Positions 53,197 through 62,677 are shown, counted from the stretch's first letter. The stretch is 64,000 bases of DNA from Armatimonadota bacterium (GCA_027451905.1 DAIDHV010000005.1:119710-183709), one strand, 5' to 3'. Numbers and translations: made by a program. The notes: generated from the letters alone by a model not told the origin.

Positions 53197-54273
53197 TTAC
53201 AAGGGCGCCGAACGCTCGACCGTCGTTGTAAATTCCACGGTTTCACCAGATTGCGATGCTTTCTCCGGTGCAAGCATCGCCTCGAGCACATGGAGGGCAA
53301 GAGCCCCCGATGCCCGATGCGGTCTCCCCGATTGGATGGCATCAACCATGTCAATGAGCCCGACTCCTCGAGAATTTTCACTGTAGGGTCGGTTCACCTC
53401 TAGCATTTCCCAGTCTTGGCTGCCTCTTTTTCTAAACGTTGGCTCTCCACCAAAATTGTTGGGGTCCGAAACTTGCAAGGTCCCTTCAGATCCAAAAATC
53501 AGAATGTGGGGCAAAAAGTGGACGGGAACATCAAAAGACATCGTAACTTGGGCAATAGGTCCCGAGGCAAACTCATAGGATCCTGCAATGTGAGTTGGAG
53601 TTTCCACATGGATGACATGACCCTTGAACGGCTCGCTGGTGACGGTTCGTGTTGGATTTGTGATGCGGGTGAACCCGGTTGCCCTTTTGATAGGGCCAAG
53701 AAGCTGGACAAGCGCCGTCATGTAGTAAGGTCCCATATCTAGCATGGGTCCGCCTCCTGGCTTGTAAAAGAACTCGGGGTTTGGATGCCAGTGCTCGTGA
53801 CCGCCTCCCATCATAAATGCCATAGCGCCGGCAATGACGCCAAGGTTGCCCTTGTCAATAAATTCTCTGCAGGTTTGATGAGCAGCCCCAAAAAAGGTAT
53901 CCGGTGCACAGCCAACGCGGAGGTTCTTGGAGTTGGCGGTCTCTAACAAAAGTTTGGCTTCTGGCAGGGATACCGAGAGCGGCTTTTCGTTGTAAACGTG
54001 CTTGCCAGAATCCAAGGCGGCTTTAGCAATCGCATAATGGGCATTGGGCACGGTGAGGTTGAGGACAACATCAACATCAGAGGATGCAAACAGGGCCTCT
54101 GGCAAGCCAGAATTGGGAACTGAGTGCTTGTCGGCAACCGCTTTTGCCCGATCAGCGTCCAGATCAGCACAATAAGTGACTTTGCACAAATCCGATTTCT
54201 GGATATTTTCTAGATAGATTCCACTAATGTTGCCAACTCCAACAATGCCAACGCCAACCTTCGATTGAGTCAT
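53197..54273 (-). CDS. Gfo/Idh/MocA family oxidoreductase
   Basis: Complete member of the family: Rossmann loop GIVGVGNISGIY near residues 7-18, the Glu-Lys-Pro motif in NEKPLSVS (about 95) and a C-terminal alpha/beta domain with HEHWHPNPEFF, GGPMLDMGPY and a Tyr-rich segment. The GGPxLDxGxY block is typical of sugar-related dehydrogenases. The substrate is unknown. I use the ATG at 54273, which places the Rossmann loop at the N-terminus; the longer frame from 54333 adds a basic, unlikely extension. Confidence 0.9.
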   Translation of the reverse strand: MTQSKVGVGIVGVGNISGIYLENIQKSDLCKVTYCADLDADRAKAVADKHSVPNSGLPEALFASSDVDVVLNLTVPNAHYAIAKAALDSGKHVYNEKPLSVSLPEAKLLLETANSKNLRVGCAPDTFFGAAHQTCREFIDKGNLGVIAGAMAFMMGGGHEHWHPNPEFFYKPGGGPMLDMGPYYMTALVQLLGPIKRATGFTRITNPTRTVTSEPFKGHVIHVETPTHIAGSYEFASGPIAQVTMSFDVPVHFLPHILIFGSEGTLQVSDPNNFGGEPTFRKRGSQDWEMLEVNRPYSENSRGVGLIDMVDAIQSGRPHRASGALALHVLEAMLAPEKASQSGETVEFTTTVERSAPL

Positions 54274-54373
54274 GTCTGTAAGTCTATTCTGAAGGAGGTT
54301 GGTTTTGCGGCTGGAACCCGGATTTCGGCTCAAGGTAGTCTGTAGGAACGGATCTTACAGGTCATCAACGCGG

Positions 54374-55066
54374 ATGTACGTTCCTAATTACGTTCCTTCA
54401 ATAATCGAAATCCCAGGAAGCGTGGCCGAAAAATCTTGGCGCGATAAGCTGGCTTTTTTAAGGCTCGCTACAATGTGGTTTTTGATACTAGCAGCCCTGG
54501 TTGCGCTTTGCGCTCTGGCGGTTCCTTACGATCAGAACTTGTTCCCCAACACGGTTGTGCTTGCAGCGGGAGGATGCCTTTTCCTAAATTTGGTAAGGAC
54601 ATTTGCAAGGGACAGCCAATGGGAGCGAGGCCCCTCATTAGTGCTGACGCCTTTTGTGATTTTGGCACTAGGGCTGACCCTTGGAGGGCTTGGCAGAATG
54701 GGCTTTCCGATATGGGCACTGGCTTCATCTTGCTTGTTTTTTGGCCTTTACACTTATCTCTGTGGTAGAGACTTTAGCTTTATCGGGCAGTTTGTGCTGG
54801 CAACTGGGGCGACGATCTTTTTTAACTCTTTGATTGTTGTGTTTTTTAAATTGGGTTCTAAAATTGGCATCGAAGCGCTTTTTGTGGCCATTTTTGCCAA
54901 TCTTTATTTTTCATATGATCTTGCCTCAATCATGAGCCGCCGCCGTCGGGGTGAAGAGCTGCATGCGGGCATTGATTTTCTGCGAGACATGTTTAATTTT
55001 GTTGGGTTTTCAATCCGGTGCCGACGGCATTGGAAACGCCACAATATCTTTGTCCTTCCCAAATAA
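54374..55066 (+). CDS. Uncharacterised multi-pass membrane protein
   Basis: The 230-residue protein has about six hydrophobic segments between residues 30 and 190, a basic cytoplasmic loop (SRRRRGEEL) and a C-terminal RCRRHWKRHNIF tail. No family motif is visible; it is not a clear match to Bax inhibitor-1 or any transporter I know. The ATG at 54374 is preferred to an earlier start at 54299 that overlaps the divergent oxidoreductase. Three bases separate it from the PII gene, so the two are likely co-transcribed. Confidence 0.65.
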   Translation: MYVPNYVPSIIEIPGSVAEKSWRDKLAFLRLATMWFLILAALVALCALAVPYDQNLFPNTVVLAAGGCLFLNLVRTFARDSQWERGPSLVLTPFVILALGLTLGGLGRMGFPIWALASSCLFFGLYTYLCGRDFSFIGQFVLATGATIFFNSLIVVFFKLGSKIGIEALFVAIFANLYFSYDLASIMSRRRRGEELHAGIDFLRDMFNFVGFSIRCRRHWKRHNIFVLPK

Positions 55067-55068
55067 CC

Positions 55069-55407
55069 ATGGTATCGGTCGTCGCTTTTATACGTCCTCA
55101 TCGGCTAGAAGCCGTTCGGTCTGCTTTGACATCTTTGGGTGCCAGCGGCATGTCGGTTTCTGATTCTCGGGGCAGAGGCAACGCCAGTGAAGCTCCCCGC
55201 TGGTCTGCTTCTGGCGCGCAGATCTCCTCGTTTCCAGTAAGAACAAGAATTGAAGTTGTTGTTGAAGATGAAATGAAGGAGACGGTCATTGAATCCATTT
55301 GCGAGCACGCGGCGACTGGAGAACCCGGCGATGGAAAGATTTTTGTCACCCGAGTTTTAGAAGCAAGGCGAATCCGCACCGGGGAATCTGGTGAGGCGGC
55401 TTTATAG
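55069..55407 (+). CDS. Divergent PII signalling protein
   Basis: A 112-residue PII-like protein. The core and the ATP site are kept: VVAFIRPHRLEAVRSAL, ATGEPGDGKIFV (with the GDGK loop) and RRIRTGESGEAAL. The T-loop is altered: against E. coli GlnB, Gln39 is Ala, Tyr46 is Ser, Tyr51 (the uridylylation site) is Gln, Lys58 is Arg and Lys85 is Glu. It is not next to amtB or glnA. It probably binds ATP but not 2-oxoglutarate in the classical way, and may regulate the membrane protein encoded directly upstream. Confidence 0.8.
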   Translation: MVSVVAFIRPHRLEAVRSALTSLGASGMSVSDSRGRGNASEAPRWSASGAQISSFPVRTRIEVVVEDEMKETVIESICEHAATGEPGDGKIFVTRVLEARRIRTGESGEAAL

Positions 55408-55621
55408 ACTTGATTCCTCGTCTGGTTAGAGTTGGTTCTCAGTGGAAAGGTCAGCGTTGACAGGCTATACTTTTCCGCAGCTTGATCAAAATTTTAGGGT
55501 TATGACTTGATTTCCGTCAAAAAATTAGCTGAAAAGTACGGAATCAGATAAGGATGCGAACGAAAAGATAAAATAGTTCAGTCTCCTTATCCGTCATACT
55601 TGGGATATTGGAATAAGAAAG

Positions 55622-57328
55622 ATGATCGCACCCATCGTGTTAATAACCCTAGGGCTCAACCCAGCCCTGCCGTCGCTTGGCAGCCTAAAGCAAATCAACT
55701 TTGCTAATTCGTCTGCACCTTCTCACGCAAATACCTACATTACGGTTAATGTTAAAAGTGGCGACACAGTCAGCGGCATTGTAAAGTTCAGAGTCATCGT
55801 TCACACCGAAGACATCATCACAAAAGTAGAGTATTACCAGGATGGAAATCTGGTTTCTTATCAAACCAGCACCCCATACAAGTTTTCTTTAGATACCACC
55901 TTGCTCAAAGACGGTCCTTACAAAGTTGAGTTTATTGCCTACACCGATTCAGGTAGCCACGTCAAAAAGAACCTCACCCTCAACATCAACAACGGGTTGA
56001 GTGCCACCCCCGCATCTCATGTTGCCAAGGGAAAGACTCTTCTGAGCCAAGGCAACGTCAAAGGAGCCATTGAAGAGGCAAGAGTTGCCCTGCGCATAGA
56101 CGACCACAATGTGGGGGCAAGATTGCTTTTGGCCCAGTGCTATTACAACTTAAAGCAGTATGATCAGGCCCAAAATTACTGTGATGAGATTTTAGGAGAC
56201 GCTCCTACTAATTTGCCAGCCCTTGATCTTGCATCCGCGATCGGCGTTCGAGAGGCGTTTGGGGTTATTGCCCAATCAGGGCAAAGTGACCAAGGTTTGC
56301 AACTGATTAAGCAAGCGTTGGACTATGCCATTGATAACCGAAACAAGTACCTGAAAGCTCAACTCAATGCGGCAAATGAATCCACGATTGGTCCATGGGC
56401 CTATGCAGACCTTGCCAATAAGGCTCATCAATACAGCATTGCCATCCAAACCATCAATCCTATTTTCCAGAAAAATGAGGGGGATACCAAGGCCGCCAAC
56501 TACCTAGCCTATAGCCAATTTTTGGAAGGACGGTTTGCAGACGCCTTGACCACTTTAGATTTGTTGAGAAAAGCCGGCGGACACAATTTTGATGCCTATA
56601 CAAAAGCCCTCCAAGCCCTTTTGGCGGCTCATCTCAATGAGAATTCAACCGCGGACAAGGTATTGAGCGATGCGATTTTGGATGACATGACGAACCTTGG
56701 TGTTCAAACTGCCCAGGCTTCGATTGCCCTTGAGGAAAAGAACACGAGCGCCCTCTCAAACCTGCTCCAGTCTCTGAGCGCAGATTCGGGCCAATTGCCA
56801 GAGGTGAATTATCTGGTGAGCGCGGTTGCCAACCAGCTTGGAAACTTTAGCCTTGCCCGCAAAGAGCTAGAGCAAGGATTGCTGGCCGATGCCTCGTGGG
56901 ATACCTTGTATGTAGAGGCAGGCAATCAAATTCTTTCTCAGGCTCTGAATACAAAGGAGTCGGATAAGATTTCCAAAATGGAATACAAGACTGCGCTGAT
57001 GTATTTTGGAGAGGCGTTAAGAGCCAAGGGTGACAGCTTCCAGGCCCTAACCGGCCTATCCATTGCTAGCGCCTTAGACAAAAAGTATGGGGACGCGCTT
57101 CAGTACGCTCAAGATGCAGTGAAGGCTCAGCCAGACTATGCCGCCGGTCAGTATGCGCTGGCAATGGCTCTGAGCCTCAATAGCCACAATAACGAAGCGG
57201 AAACCGCTTTGGCGCAAGCCGCAAAATTAGATACTTCTCGGCTTCAGGGCATGGAAATCCCGAATCCGGTGGAAGCATGGAGCTACTTTTCATCAGGGGG
57301 AAGGACCTTGGTGATATCGGCCCCCTAA
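55622..57328 (+). CDS. Exported TPR protein with N-terminal Ig-like domain
   Basis: A signal peptide (VLITLGLNPALPSLG) precedes an Ig-like or bacterial big domain (about 40-115; SGDTVSGIVKFRV, KVEYYQDGNLV, FIAYTDSGSHV). Residues about 125-560 are tetratricopeptide repeats, for example GKTLLSQGNVKGAIEEARVAL and LLAQCYYNLKQYDQAQNYCDE. Such proteins are scaffolds for envelope complexes. The start at 55622 is an ATG with AAGAAAG upstream. Confidence 0.8.
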   Translation: MIAPIVLITLGLNPALPSLGSLKQINFANSSAPSHANTYITVNVKSGDTVSGIVKFRVIVHTEDIITKVEYYQDGNLVSYQTSTPYKFSLDTTLLKDGPYKVEFIAYTDSGSHVKKNLTLNINNGLSATPASHVAKGKTLLSQGNVKGAIEEARVALRIDDHNVGARLLLAQCYYNLKQYDQAQNYCDEILGDAPTNLPALDLASAIGVREAFGVIAQSGQSDQGLQLIKQALDYAIDNRNKYLKAQLNAANESTIGPWAYADLANKAHQYSIAIQTINPIFQKNEGDTKAANYLAYSQFLEGRFADALTTLDLLRKAGGHNFDAYTKALQALLAAHLNENSTADKVLSDAILDDMTNLGVQTAQASIALEEKNTSALSNLLQSLSADSGQLPEVNYLVSAVANQLGNFSLARKELEQGLLADASWDTLYVEAGNQILSQALNTKESDKISKMEYKTALMYFGEALRAKGDSFQALTGLSIASALDKKYGDALQYAQDAVKAQPDYAAGQYALAMALSLNSHNNEAETALAQAAKLDTSRLQGMEIPNPVEAWSYFSSGGRTLVISAP

Positions 57329-57343
57329 TTAAGGCTATCAAGC

Positions 57344-57383
57344 AAAAAGAGGTCGACCCTTCCCGGTGTTGGCCTCTTTTTTT
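57344..57383 (+). terminator. Rho-independent terminator after the TPR gene
   Basis: AAAAAGAGGTCGAC pairs with GTTGGCCTCTTTTT (two wobble pairs) and is followed by more T residues; the loop is CCTTCCCG-like. The remaining 280 bp up to 57660 contain no gene that I can support, only short hairpins such as GCAGACTTGTCTGC. Confidence 0.78.
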
Positions 57384-57660
57384 ATTGAAACGTTTTTGTT
57401 AGCTTGCACACCTGCAGCCCCGAAACTTTTGCTTTTTTGGAAGCGGCAGTGCCAAACAGTGGGACTGTAGAGGGGATAACAGAACACAGAGATCAGCACA
57501 TTGTTTGCGAGGCGCCTTGGTTTTGCCAGCTGTAGCAAGGTTTTGCCTTCGGGGCAGACTTGTCTGCTTGAGAGTGCATGTGTTTCTAATTGGACATTTC
57601 AAGTAAAACTTTCATATCCATCGAAGCGCATCTCGCGGTCCGATGATTTTCCAATGACCC

Positions 57661-60057
57661 ATGGTTCCTAGCCGACTCGAAACGTATAAAACCCTTCGCG
57701 TCAGTCTGCTAGACGTTGCCTTTTCCACAGCATTCGGCACGCTGTTTGGGGGGGCGTTTCTTGTTGGGTTTGTTCGGGCATGCAACGGGGGCGATGTCTG
57801 GCTAGGATTTCTTTCTGCCATCGGCAGCCTATTTGGCATCCTCCAGATCCCAGGGGCAATTTGGGGAAGAGGATTCTCTAGCTACAAGAGGTTTGTATGG
57901 CCGGGTGGCTTGGCTTGGAGACTGCTTTACATTCCCATTGCAGTGTTACCGATCCTTGCCATTCAGGGTAATGCCAAGCTCCTGATCGCTGCCACTCTCA
58001 TTATCATTGGCGCGGCATCGGTTCAATTGGTCAACCCTATATACACCGATTGGCTAGCAGAAATCGTGCCTGCCAATTCCCGAGGGGCTTACTTTACAAA
58101 AAGAAATGCGATTGCCACCGGAGTTGGCAGTGGAATTGCCATCGTGGGCGGTGCCATCATCGATACCTTCCGGCACCGGCACAACCTTCAGTTGGGTTTA
58201 GCCCTCATCTTTGGGTTGGGTGTGTCGTGCGGAATGATCAGTTTTTACTACTTTTGGCAAATGGCGGATCAACCACGAGAGCGGCCGATCCGCGAGCCGG
58301 TATGGCAAGGAGTCAAAGCGATTGCCACCCCGTTTAAAAATAAGCGGTACCGACCGGTTCTCGTCTACCTAGCAATTGGTGTCTTTAGCCGGACTTTTCC
58401 TCAGCCGTTTTTTGCTGCGTACGCTCTCGAAACCTTAAAGCTGCCCTTCTTGGTCATCACAATTTGCGGGGCAATGCAGTCACTTTCTATCATTTTGTTT
58501 TCGCCACTGGTTGGGTTTTTTACCGATAAATTTGGCAACAAGCCAATTCTGGTGATTGGTGGCCTTTCGGTGGCGATCAACCCGGTTTTGTGGATGCTTG
58601 CCAAAGATGGTCAGCTGTTTTATGACACGGTTTATTTGCTGATTTGCCATCTGTTTTTTGGCATCGCATGGGCAATTATCGGTCCTGGGCAAGGGAATCT
58701 GATGCTCAACACAGCCCCAAATGAGGATCGTGCTAACTATTTAGGGGCTGGCAATGCGGTGATTTCGATTGTTGCCGGCGTTTCACCGTTGGTGGGATCG
58801 TTTCTTATGGTTGCATTGCGTCACACCATGACGGCAGGCTCTGCGTACCGCATGATGTTTGCCCTTTCTGGGCTGATGCGGCTTGTGACTTTGCTGTTTT
58901 TGATTCCAGTTAGAGAAAAAGGTGCGGTTGGCTTTAAAGAAGCAATGTCTCAGATCACAAGCTCGTCTCCTCGCAGCATGCGGGCTGCAAGAAAGCTATC
59001 GGACCCTTTAACTCCGGACCAGCGCGAAGCAACCTTAGCGAGGCTAACAAAACAGCCAAGCGACATGGCCGCCGTTGGCCTTGTGAGGGCTCTTGCCGAT
59101 CCTTTGCCCAGAGTGAGAAGGCAGGCAGCAAGGGCGATATCCAAATTGGCGTCGCCTTTGGCCCAAAGCGAGGCAGCTCATGCCATTATTCTTCTCATCC
59201 AGCAGCACCCTGACATGGTGGAAGAGGAAACCTTGGAAGCCCTGACCAGCCTTGACGAGCTCGGCAGCATCCCAGGGGCTGTCCAATGCCTAACCGAACT
59301 TCTTAGCTCTCCAAGGGGGCCGATTAAACGGGCGGCGGCTCAGGCAATGGGCCGAGTGGGAGGGACCGAGGCAGTTGGGCCTCTGACCCAAACCGTGCAA
59401 TCGGGTGATCCAGACTTGCGCAGAGCCGCACTGCAGGCTCTTCGGATTTTGGGTGACAACCGGGCGGCTCCGACCATCATTGCCGCTCTCCATGATGATC
59501 GGGCCAGTGTTGCAACAGCGGCCGCGGAAGCCATTAGCGAACTTAAGCTGAAAAGCGCAGCTCCTGAGATACGGCGAATCCTCTCAACCGCCCACGATGA
59601 TCCAACTAGAAAAGAAACCTGGCCGCTTCCATCCCTAACCTATTCGTTGGGCATGGTTGGTGACCAATCCGATATAGATTTGGTGCTGAGGACCACCGCA
59701 CTTGCCAAGACAACTCATGGCAGAAGAATGGGCCTGCTAGGATCCGCCCACTTGTTAGGGGTCGAGCCAGAAAGTTACCGACTGATGCTGGCTACTGGCT
59801 TGGAGCGCGATTCTGCCCTTCTTGAAGCTGTGCGTCCGATAGAAAGGCGGTTCAAGGGGGCGGAATCGGTTTTGATGGGATATTCTTCTGCCTCTGCGCT
59901 GCTACATCGCACAGGCGGCGAGGCAGATCGGCTTGCTAATGCGCAGTTCATTACCGGCTTAAAACTCCCCGTTCTTAGCTCCTTTGGACTCTACAGCATT
60001 GATGAATCGTTTTTGGTGGTGGTTGCCTATGCCAATCGAATTTGCACCCAGCCTTAA
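57661..60057 (+). CDS. MFS transporter fused to C-terminal HEAT repeats
   Basis: The first 440 residues are a major facilitator domain with about 12 membrane helices and conserved loops (SRGAYFTKRNA, GFFTDKFGNKP between helices). From about residue 470 to 720 the sequence changes to soluble HEAT/armadillo-type helical repeats (AALVRALADPLPRVRRQAARAI, then RRAALQALRILGD and SVATAAAEAISELK). The fusion suggests that an arm of the transporter engages another protein. The start is the ATG at 57661. Substrate unknown. Confidence 0.82.
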   Translation: MVPSRLETYKTLRVSLLDVAFSTAFGTLFGGAFLVGFVRACNGGDVWLGFLSAIGSLFGILQIPGAIWGRGFSSYKRFVWPGGLAWRLLYIPIAVLPILAIQGNAKLLIAATLIIIGAASVQLVNPIYTDWLAEIVPANSRGAYFTKRNAIATGVGSGIAIVGGAIIDTFRHRHNLQLGLALIFGLGVSCGMISFYYFWQMADQPRERPIREPVWQGVKAIATPFKNKRYRPVLVYLAIGVFSRTFPQPFFAAYALETLKLPFLVITICGAMQSLSIILFSPLVGFFTDKFGNKPILVIGGLSVAINPVLWMLAKDGQLFYDTVYLLICHLFFGIAWAIIGPGQGNLMLNTAPNEDRANYLGAGNAVISIVAGVSPLVGSFLMVALRHTMTAGSAYRMMFALSGLMRLVTLLFLIPVREKGAVGFKEAMSQITSSSPRSMRAARKLSDPLTPDQREATLARLTKQPSDMAAVGLVRALADPLPRVRRQAARAISKLASPLAQSEAAHAIILLIQQHPDMVEEETLEALTSLDELGSIPGAVQCLTELLSSPRGPIKRAAAQAMGRVGGTEAVGPLTQTVQSGDPDLRRAALQALRILGDNRAAPTIIAALHDDRASVATAAAEAISELKLKSAAPEIRRILSTAHDDPTRKETWPLPSLTYSLGMVGDQSDIDLVLRTTALAKTTHGRRMGLLGSAHLLGVEPESYRLMLATGLERDSALLEAVRPIERRFKGAESVLMGYSSASALLHRTGGEADRLANAQFITGLKLPVLSSFGLYSIDESFLVVVAYANRICTQP

Positions 60058-60151
60058 CAATGCCTCTTAGCTTTTGCCTCCAGTCACCCACTTGAACTAG
60101 CCGACCTGCCGATTGGTAGGCAAGTCTGGGCGATCAAAGTTATACTACAGC

Positions 60152-61315
60152 ATGGTCTTGCAATTAGCCCTTTTGGTCGCAATCCGGGGGCGGTCAAGGG
60201 TTCTCAACTTCAAATCGAATGCCTCTTATCGCCGCGAATACCCGCTGCCCGCTGGGAATATCATTGGCGAAGGCTTAGGCTGCAATATTCACTTTACAAA
60301 CCCAGCTCCGGAGGAGATAAGAAGAATCCATGAAGCGGGGATGAGTTGGGTCCGCATGGATTTCTTTTGGCCCTCAATCGAGAAGAAAAAGGGTGACTAC
60401 AATTTCTCGGCCTATGATGGGCTGATGGCTCATCTTGATAAGTATAAAATCCGACCCATTTTCATTTTAGATTACGGGAATGACTTGTATCAGCATGGAG
60501 CACCCACAACTCCCGAGGCAAGGGCCGCCTTTTGTCGTTTCGTCAAAATATCGGTGCTGCATTTTAAGGGAAGGGGCATTGTTTGGGAAATGTGGAACGA
60601 ACCCAATATCGGTTTTTGGCAGCCAACCCCCAATGTTCAGCAATACATCAAGTTAGCATTGCAAGTGGGGCAAACTATCCGAAAAATCGCCTCTAAGGAG
60701 TGGTTTGTTGGCCCCGGATGCTCTACTTTTGACTTCCCGTTTTTGGAGAGTTGCTTTAAGGCGGGCTTGTTAAAAGAGTTCGATGCAATTAGCGTGCATC
60801 CGTATCGGGGTGATCCGCCAGAAACTGTTGTGAACGACTGGATGAAACTGCACAGCCTTATCAAAAAGTATGAGCCGGCTGGCAAACACGTCCCCATGGT
60901 TTCCAGTGAGTGGGGTTACTCTACGTTCACCCACGGGATTTCTGAACAGGCTCAAGCTGCCTTTTTGGAAAGGATGATGCTGACCAATGAAGGGATGTCG
61001 GAGCACAAGCAATGGAGAATCCCGATCAGCATTTGGTATGACTGGAAAAACGATGGTCCCGACGCCAACAACGCCGAACATCGCTTTGGTATGGTCCATC
61101 AAAACTTAGACCCAAAACCTGCTTATACGGCCATCACTGTTTTTATCAAAAAGTACAGGGGGTGGAAAGTGACATCCTTTATGATTTCTGGGACCGGCAG
61201 AGACTCGACCGCGAGCGTCCGACTGGTGGATCCAACCGGCAAAAAATGCCGCAATTATCTTTGGAGAGTCAACTCCTTTGATTTTCCCAAAGATGTTGGT
61301 GATGCTTGGAACTAG
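60152..61315 (+). CDS. Secreted glycoside hydrolase (clan A, GH39/GH5-like)
   Basis: A retaining clan-A glycosidase: the acid/base Glu lies in WEMWNEPNIGFW (about residue 149) and the nucleophile Glu in SSEWGY (about 252), with a typical N-terminal block WVRMDFFWPSIE. It follows a signal peptide (VLQLALLVAIRG). I use the ATG at 60152, which gives that signal peptide; a TTG at 60113 is possible. Its stop TAG is supplied by the first bases of the 169-bp repeat copy B. Confidence 0.82.
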   Translation: MVLQLALLVAIRGRSRVLNFKSNASYRREYPLPAGNIIGEGLGCNIHFTNPAPEEIRRIHEAGMSWVRMDFFWPSIEKKKGDYNFSAYDGLMAHLDKYKIRPIFILDYGNDLYQHGAPTTPEARAAFCRFVKISVLHFKGRGIVWEMWNEPNIGFWQPTPNVQQYIKLALQVGQTIRKIASKEWFVGPGCSTFDFPFLESCFKAGLLKEFDAISVHPYRGDPPETVVNDWMKLHSLIKKYEPAGKHVPMVSSEWGYSTFTHGISEQAQAAFLERMMLTNEGMSEHKQWRIPISIWYDWKNDGPDANNAEHRFGMVHQNLDPKPAYTAITVFIKKYRGWKVTSFMISGTGRDSTASVRLVDPTGKKCRNYLWRVNSFDFPKDVGDAWN

Positions 61316-61480
61316 GAGGGAGTTGAACAATTGCCGATCCATGGCAACGGTTCAAGGTAGCCGTCTGATTTGGGCTGAAATCAGACGGCTACCGGCGATG
61401 TTCAGGTTCAAAGCACCTTCACATTGCGTCCTGGCTCCTGCCGAGCTAGGTGGGTGTTGAGGAACTCAACACCCACCTAG
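61312..61480 (-). repeat. 169-bp CTAG-bounded hairpin repeat, copy B (inverted)
   Basis: The inverse orientation of copy A at 12347-12515, with the same length and matching ends. Its right end carries a 16-bp perfect hairpin (CTAGGTGGGTGTTGAG / CTCAACACCCACCTAG). The internal hairpin reads GTAGCCGTCTGATTT / AAATCAGACGGCTAC, so the A-T pair of copy A is a G-C pair here. Its first bases complete the TAG stop of the glycosidase. The following 120 bp up to 61604 hold no gene I recognise. Confidence 0.85.
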
Positions 61481-61604
61481 CTAAGCCGATTGAGGAAGAG
61501 CGCCGGTAAGCCCATGATCCTTGGTCTCAAGTTGCTGGCATAATAAAATCGGTTTTGAAATTGAAGTTTGACCAATCCTTCTTATTGCAGGTCTGGGCTT
61601 AAGG

Positions 61605-62621
61605 ATGTCCTATGCTGCTACCTTGGGGCTCGAAGAGGAGTTTTTTGCCTTAGAAGCGGGGCGAAATTGCCCAACGCTGCAATCGATGGACTATTTAAGG
61701 CGGTTTGTTTGGTCTAACGTGAAAGCCAATCTTCCTCATTCTGCTAGCAATTTTGCAAAAGCCGACGATCGCAAAGAGTGCTTTATGGGAAGCATCGAGC
61801 TATCCACCGGCAAACATGAAGAGCCAGATGACTTGGTGAAAGACCTCATTTGGCGGCGAACATGCTTTGCAAAAAGTGCCGTCCATTGCCTGATAGTGCC
61901 AACAGGGGCTCTGTTTCATCTTAGCAGTCCTACAAATACAGCTTGCAGCCACATCCATGTAGGAGTTCGTGCCGAGCATCGAGAGCGGGTGTACCGCAAC
62001 CTTTGCTATTTTGCACCCTTGCTTGCGGTTTATGCGGCGAACAGCCCCTTTGCGGGCGGAAAACCGTTTGGGCTTAGTTATCGGATGGCACAAGAGGGGC
62101 TTTTGGGAAGTCTAAACCAAGATCCTCAGTACCGTTTTCAGGATGTGATCATCAGCAAACGGTTGGGCACAATTGAGATGCGGATTTTTGATCCAATCCC
62201 AGAAGTAGAGCGATTGTTGGTCATTTTATCGTCCGTGAAAAAAATTGCCGAGTGGGAGGGCGAATCCGGCTTAGACATCGAAGTCTACAATGCAAGCCGA
62301 AAGAAGTGGGTTTTCGGAGAATATGATGAGTGGTTTCAACAGATGCAGGAAGCGGCAAAACAGTTAGACCTCAATCCGGCTTTGTTTGGGGGGCAGCCGC
62401 TTTCCGATCAATTATCAATGATGGCAACCCAAAGTGGGATTGATGCCGCTTACTCTTTTTTGGATGAATTGTGGCGCAAGCCAACCGGGATCGTTGCCGA
62501 GCCCAAACCTTATTCTTCGTTCAAAATGGCAGCAGGTTTGGCTGGCTATTATGTTCCCCGGCTTCCCTTGATTGCCTACAAGGGGTATATGGAATGGTAT
62601 GGCAAAAATGGATTCAAATGA
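61605..62621 (+). CDS. GCS2-type carboxylate-amine ligase (YbdK-like)
   Basis: The 338-residue protein has the glutamate-cysteine ligase 2 pattern: GLEEEFFAL near the N-terminus, HIHVGVRAEHRERVYRNL, SPFAGGKPFGLSYR and TIEMRIFDP. YbdK-type enzymes make gamma-glutamyl amides, but in vivo substrates are often unknown. It shares an evolutionary fold with the Dop/PafA family at 26950. The ATG at 61605 is used. Its TGA overlaps the ATG of a 19-codon ORF. Confidence 0.88.
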   Translation: MSYAATLGLEEEFFALEAGRNCPTLQSMDYLRRFVWSNVKANLPHSASNFAKADDRKECFMGSIELSTGKHEEPDDLVKDLIWRRTCFAKSAVHCLIVPTGALFHLSSPTNTACSHIHVGVRAEHRERVYRNLCYFAPLLAVYAANSPFAGGKPFGLSYRMAQEGLLGSLNQDPQYRFQDVIISKRLGTIEMRIFDPIPEVERLLVILSSVKKIAEWEGESGLDIEVYNASRKKWVFGEYDEWFQQMQEAAKQLDLNPALFGGQPLSDQLSMMATQSGIDAAYSFLDELWRKPTGIVAEPKPYSSFKMAAGLAGYYVPRLPLIAYKGYMEWYGKNGFK

Positions 62622-62677
62622 CAACAAAGAAAAACCCTTTTAATCAACTTCAGGCAGTTTTGGGGCCCAATTCATGA
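62618..62677 (+). CDS. 19-codon micro-ORF coupled to both neighbours
   Basis: ATG ACA ACA ... TCA TGA encodes MTTKKNPFNQLQAVLGPNS. The ATG overlaps the TGA of the ligase gene (ATGA) and its own TGA overlaps the ATG of the decarboxylase gene (ATGA). It is too short for any family assignment; it may be a real micro-protein, or only a coupling device that brings ribosomes to the decarboxylase. Confidence 0.45.
   Translation: MTTKKNPFNQLQAVLGPNS

Noticed and set aside
57384-57660. Further copy of the 169-bp element in the gap before the MFS gene
   Set aside because: No CTAG-bounded inverted ends or shared internal hairpin are present.
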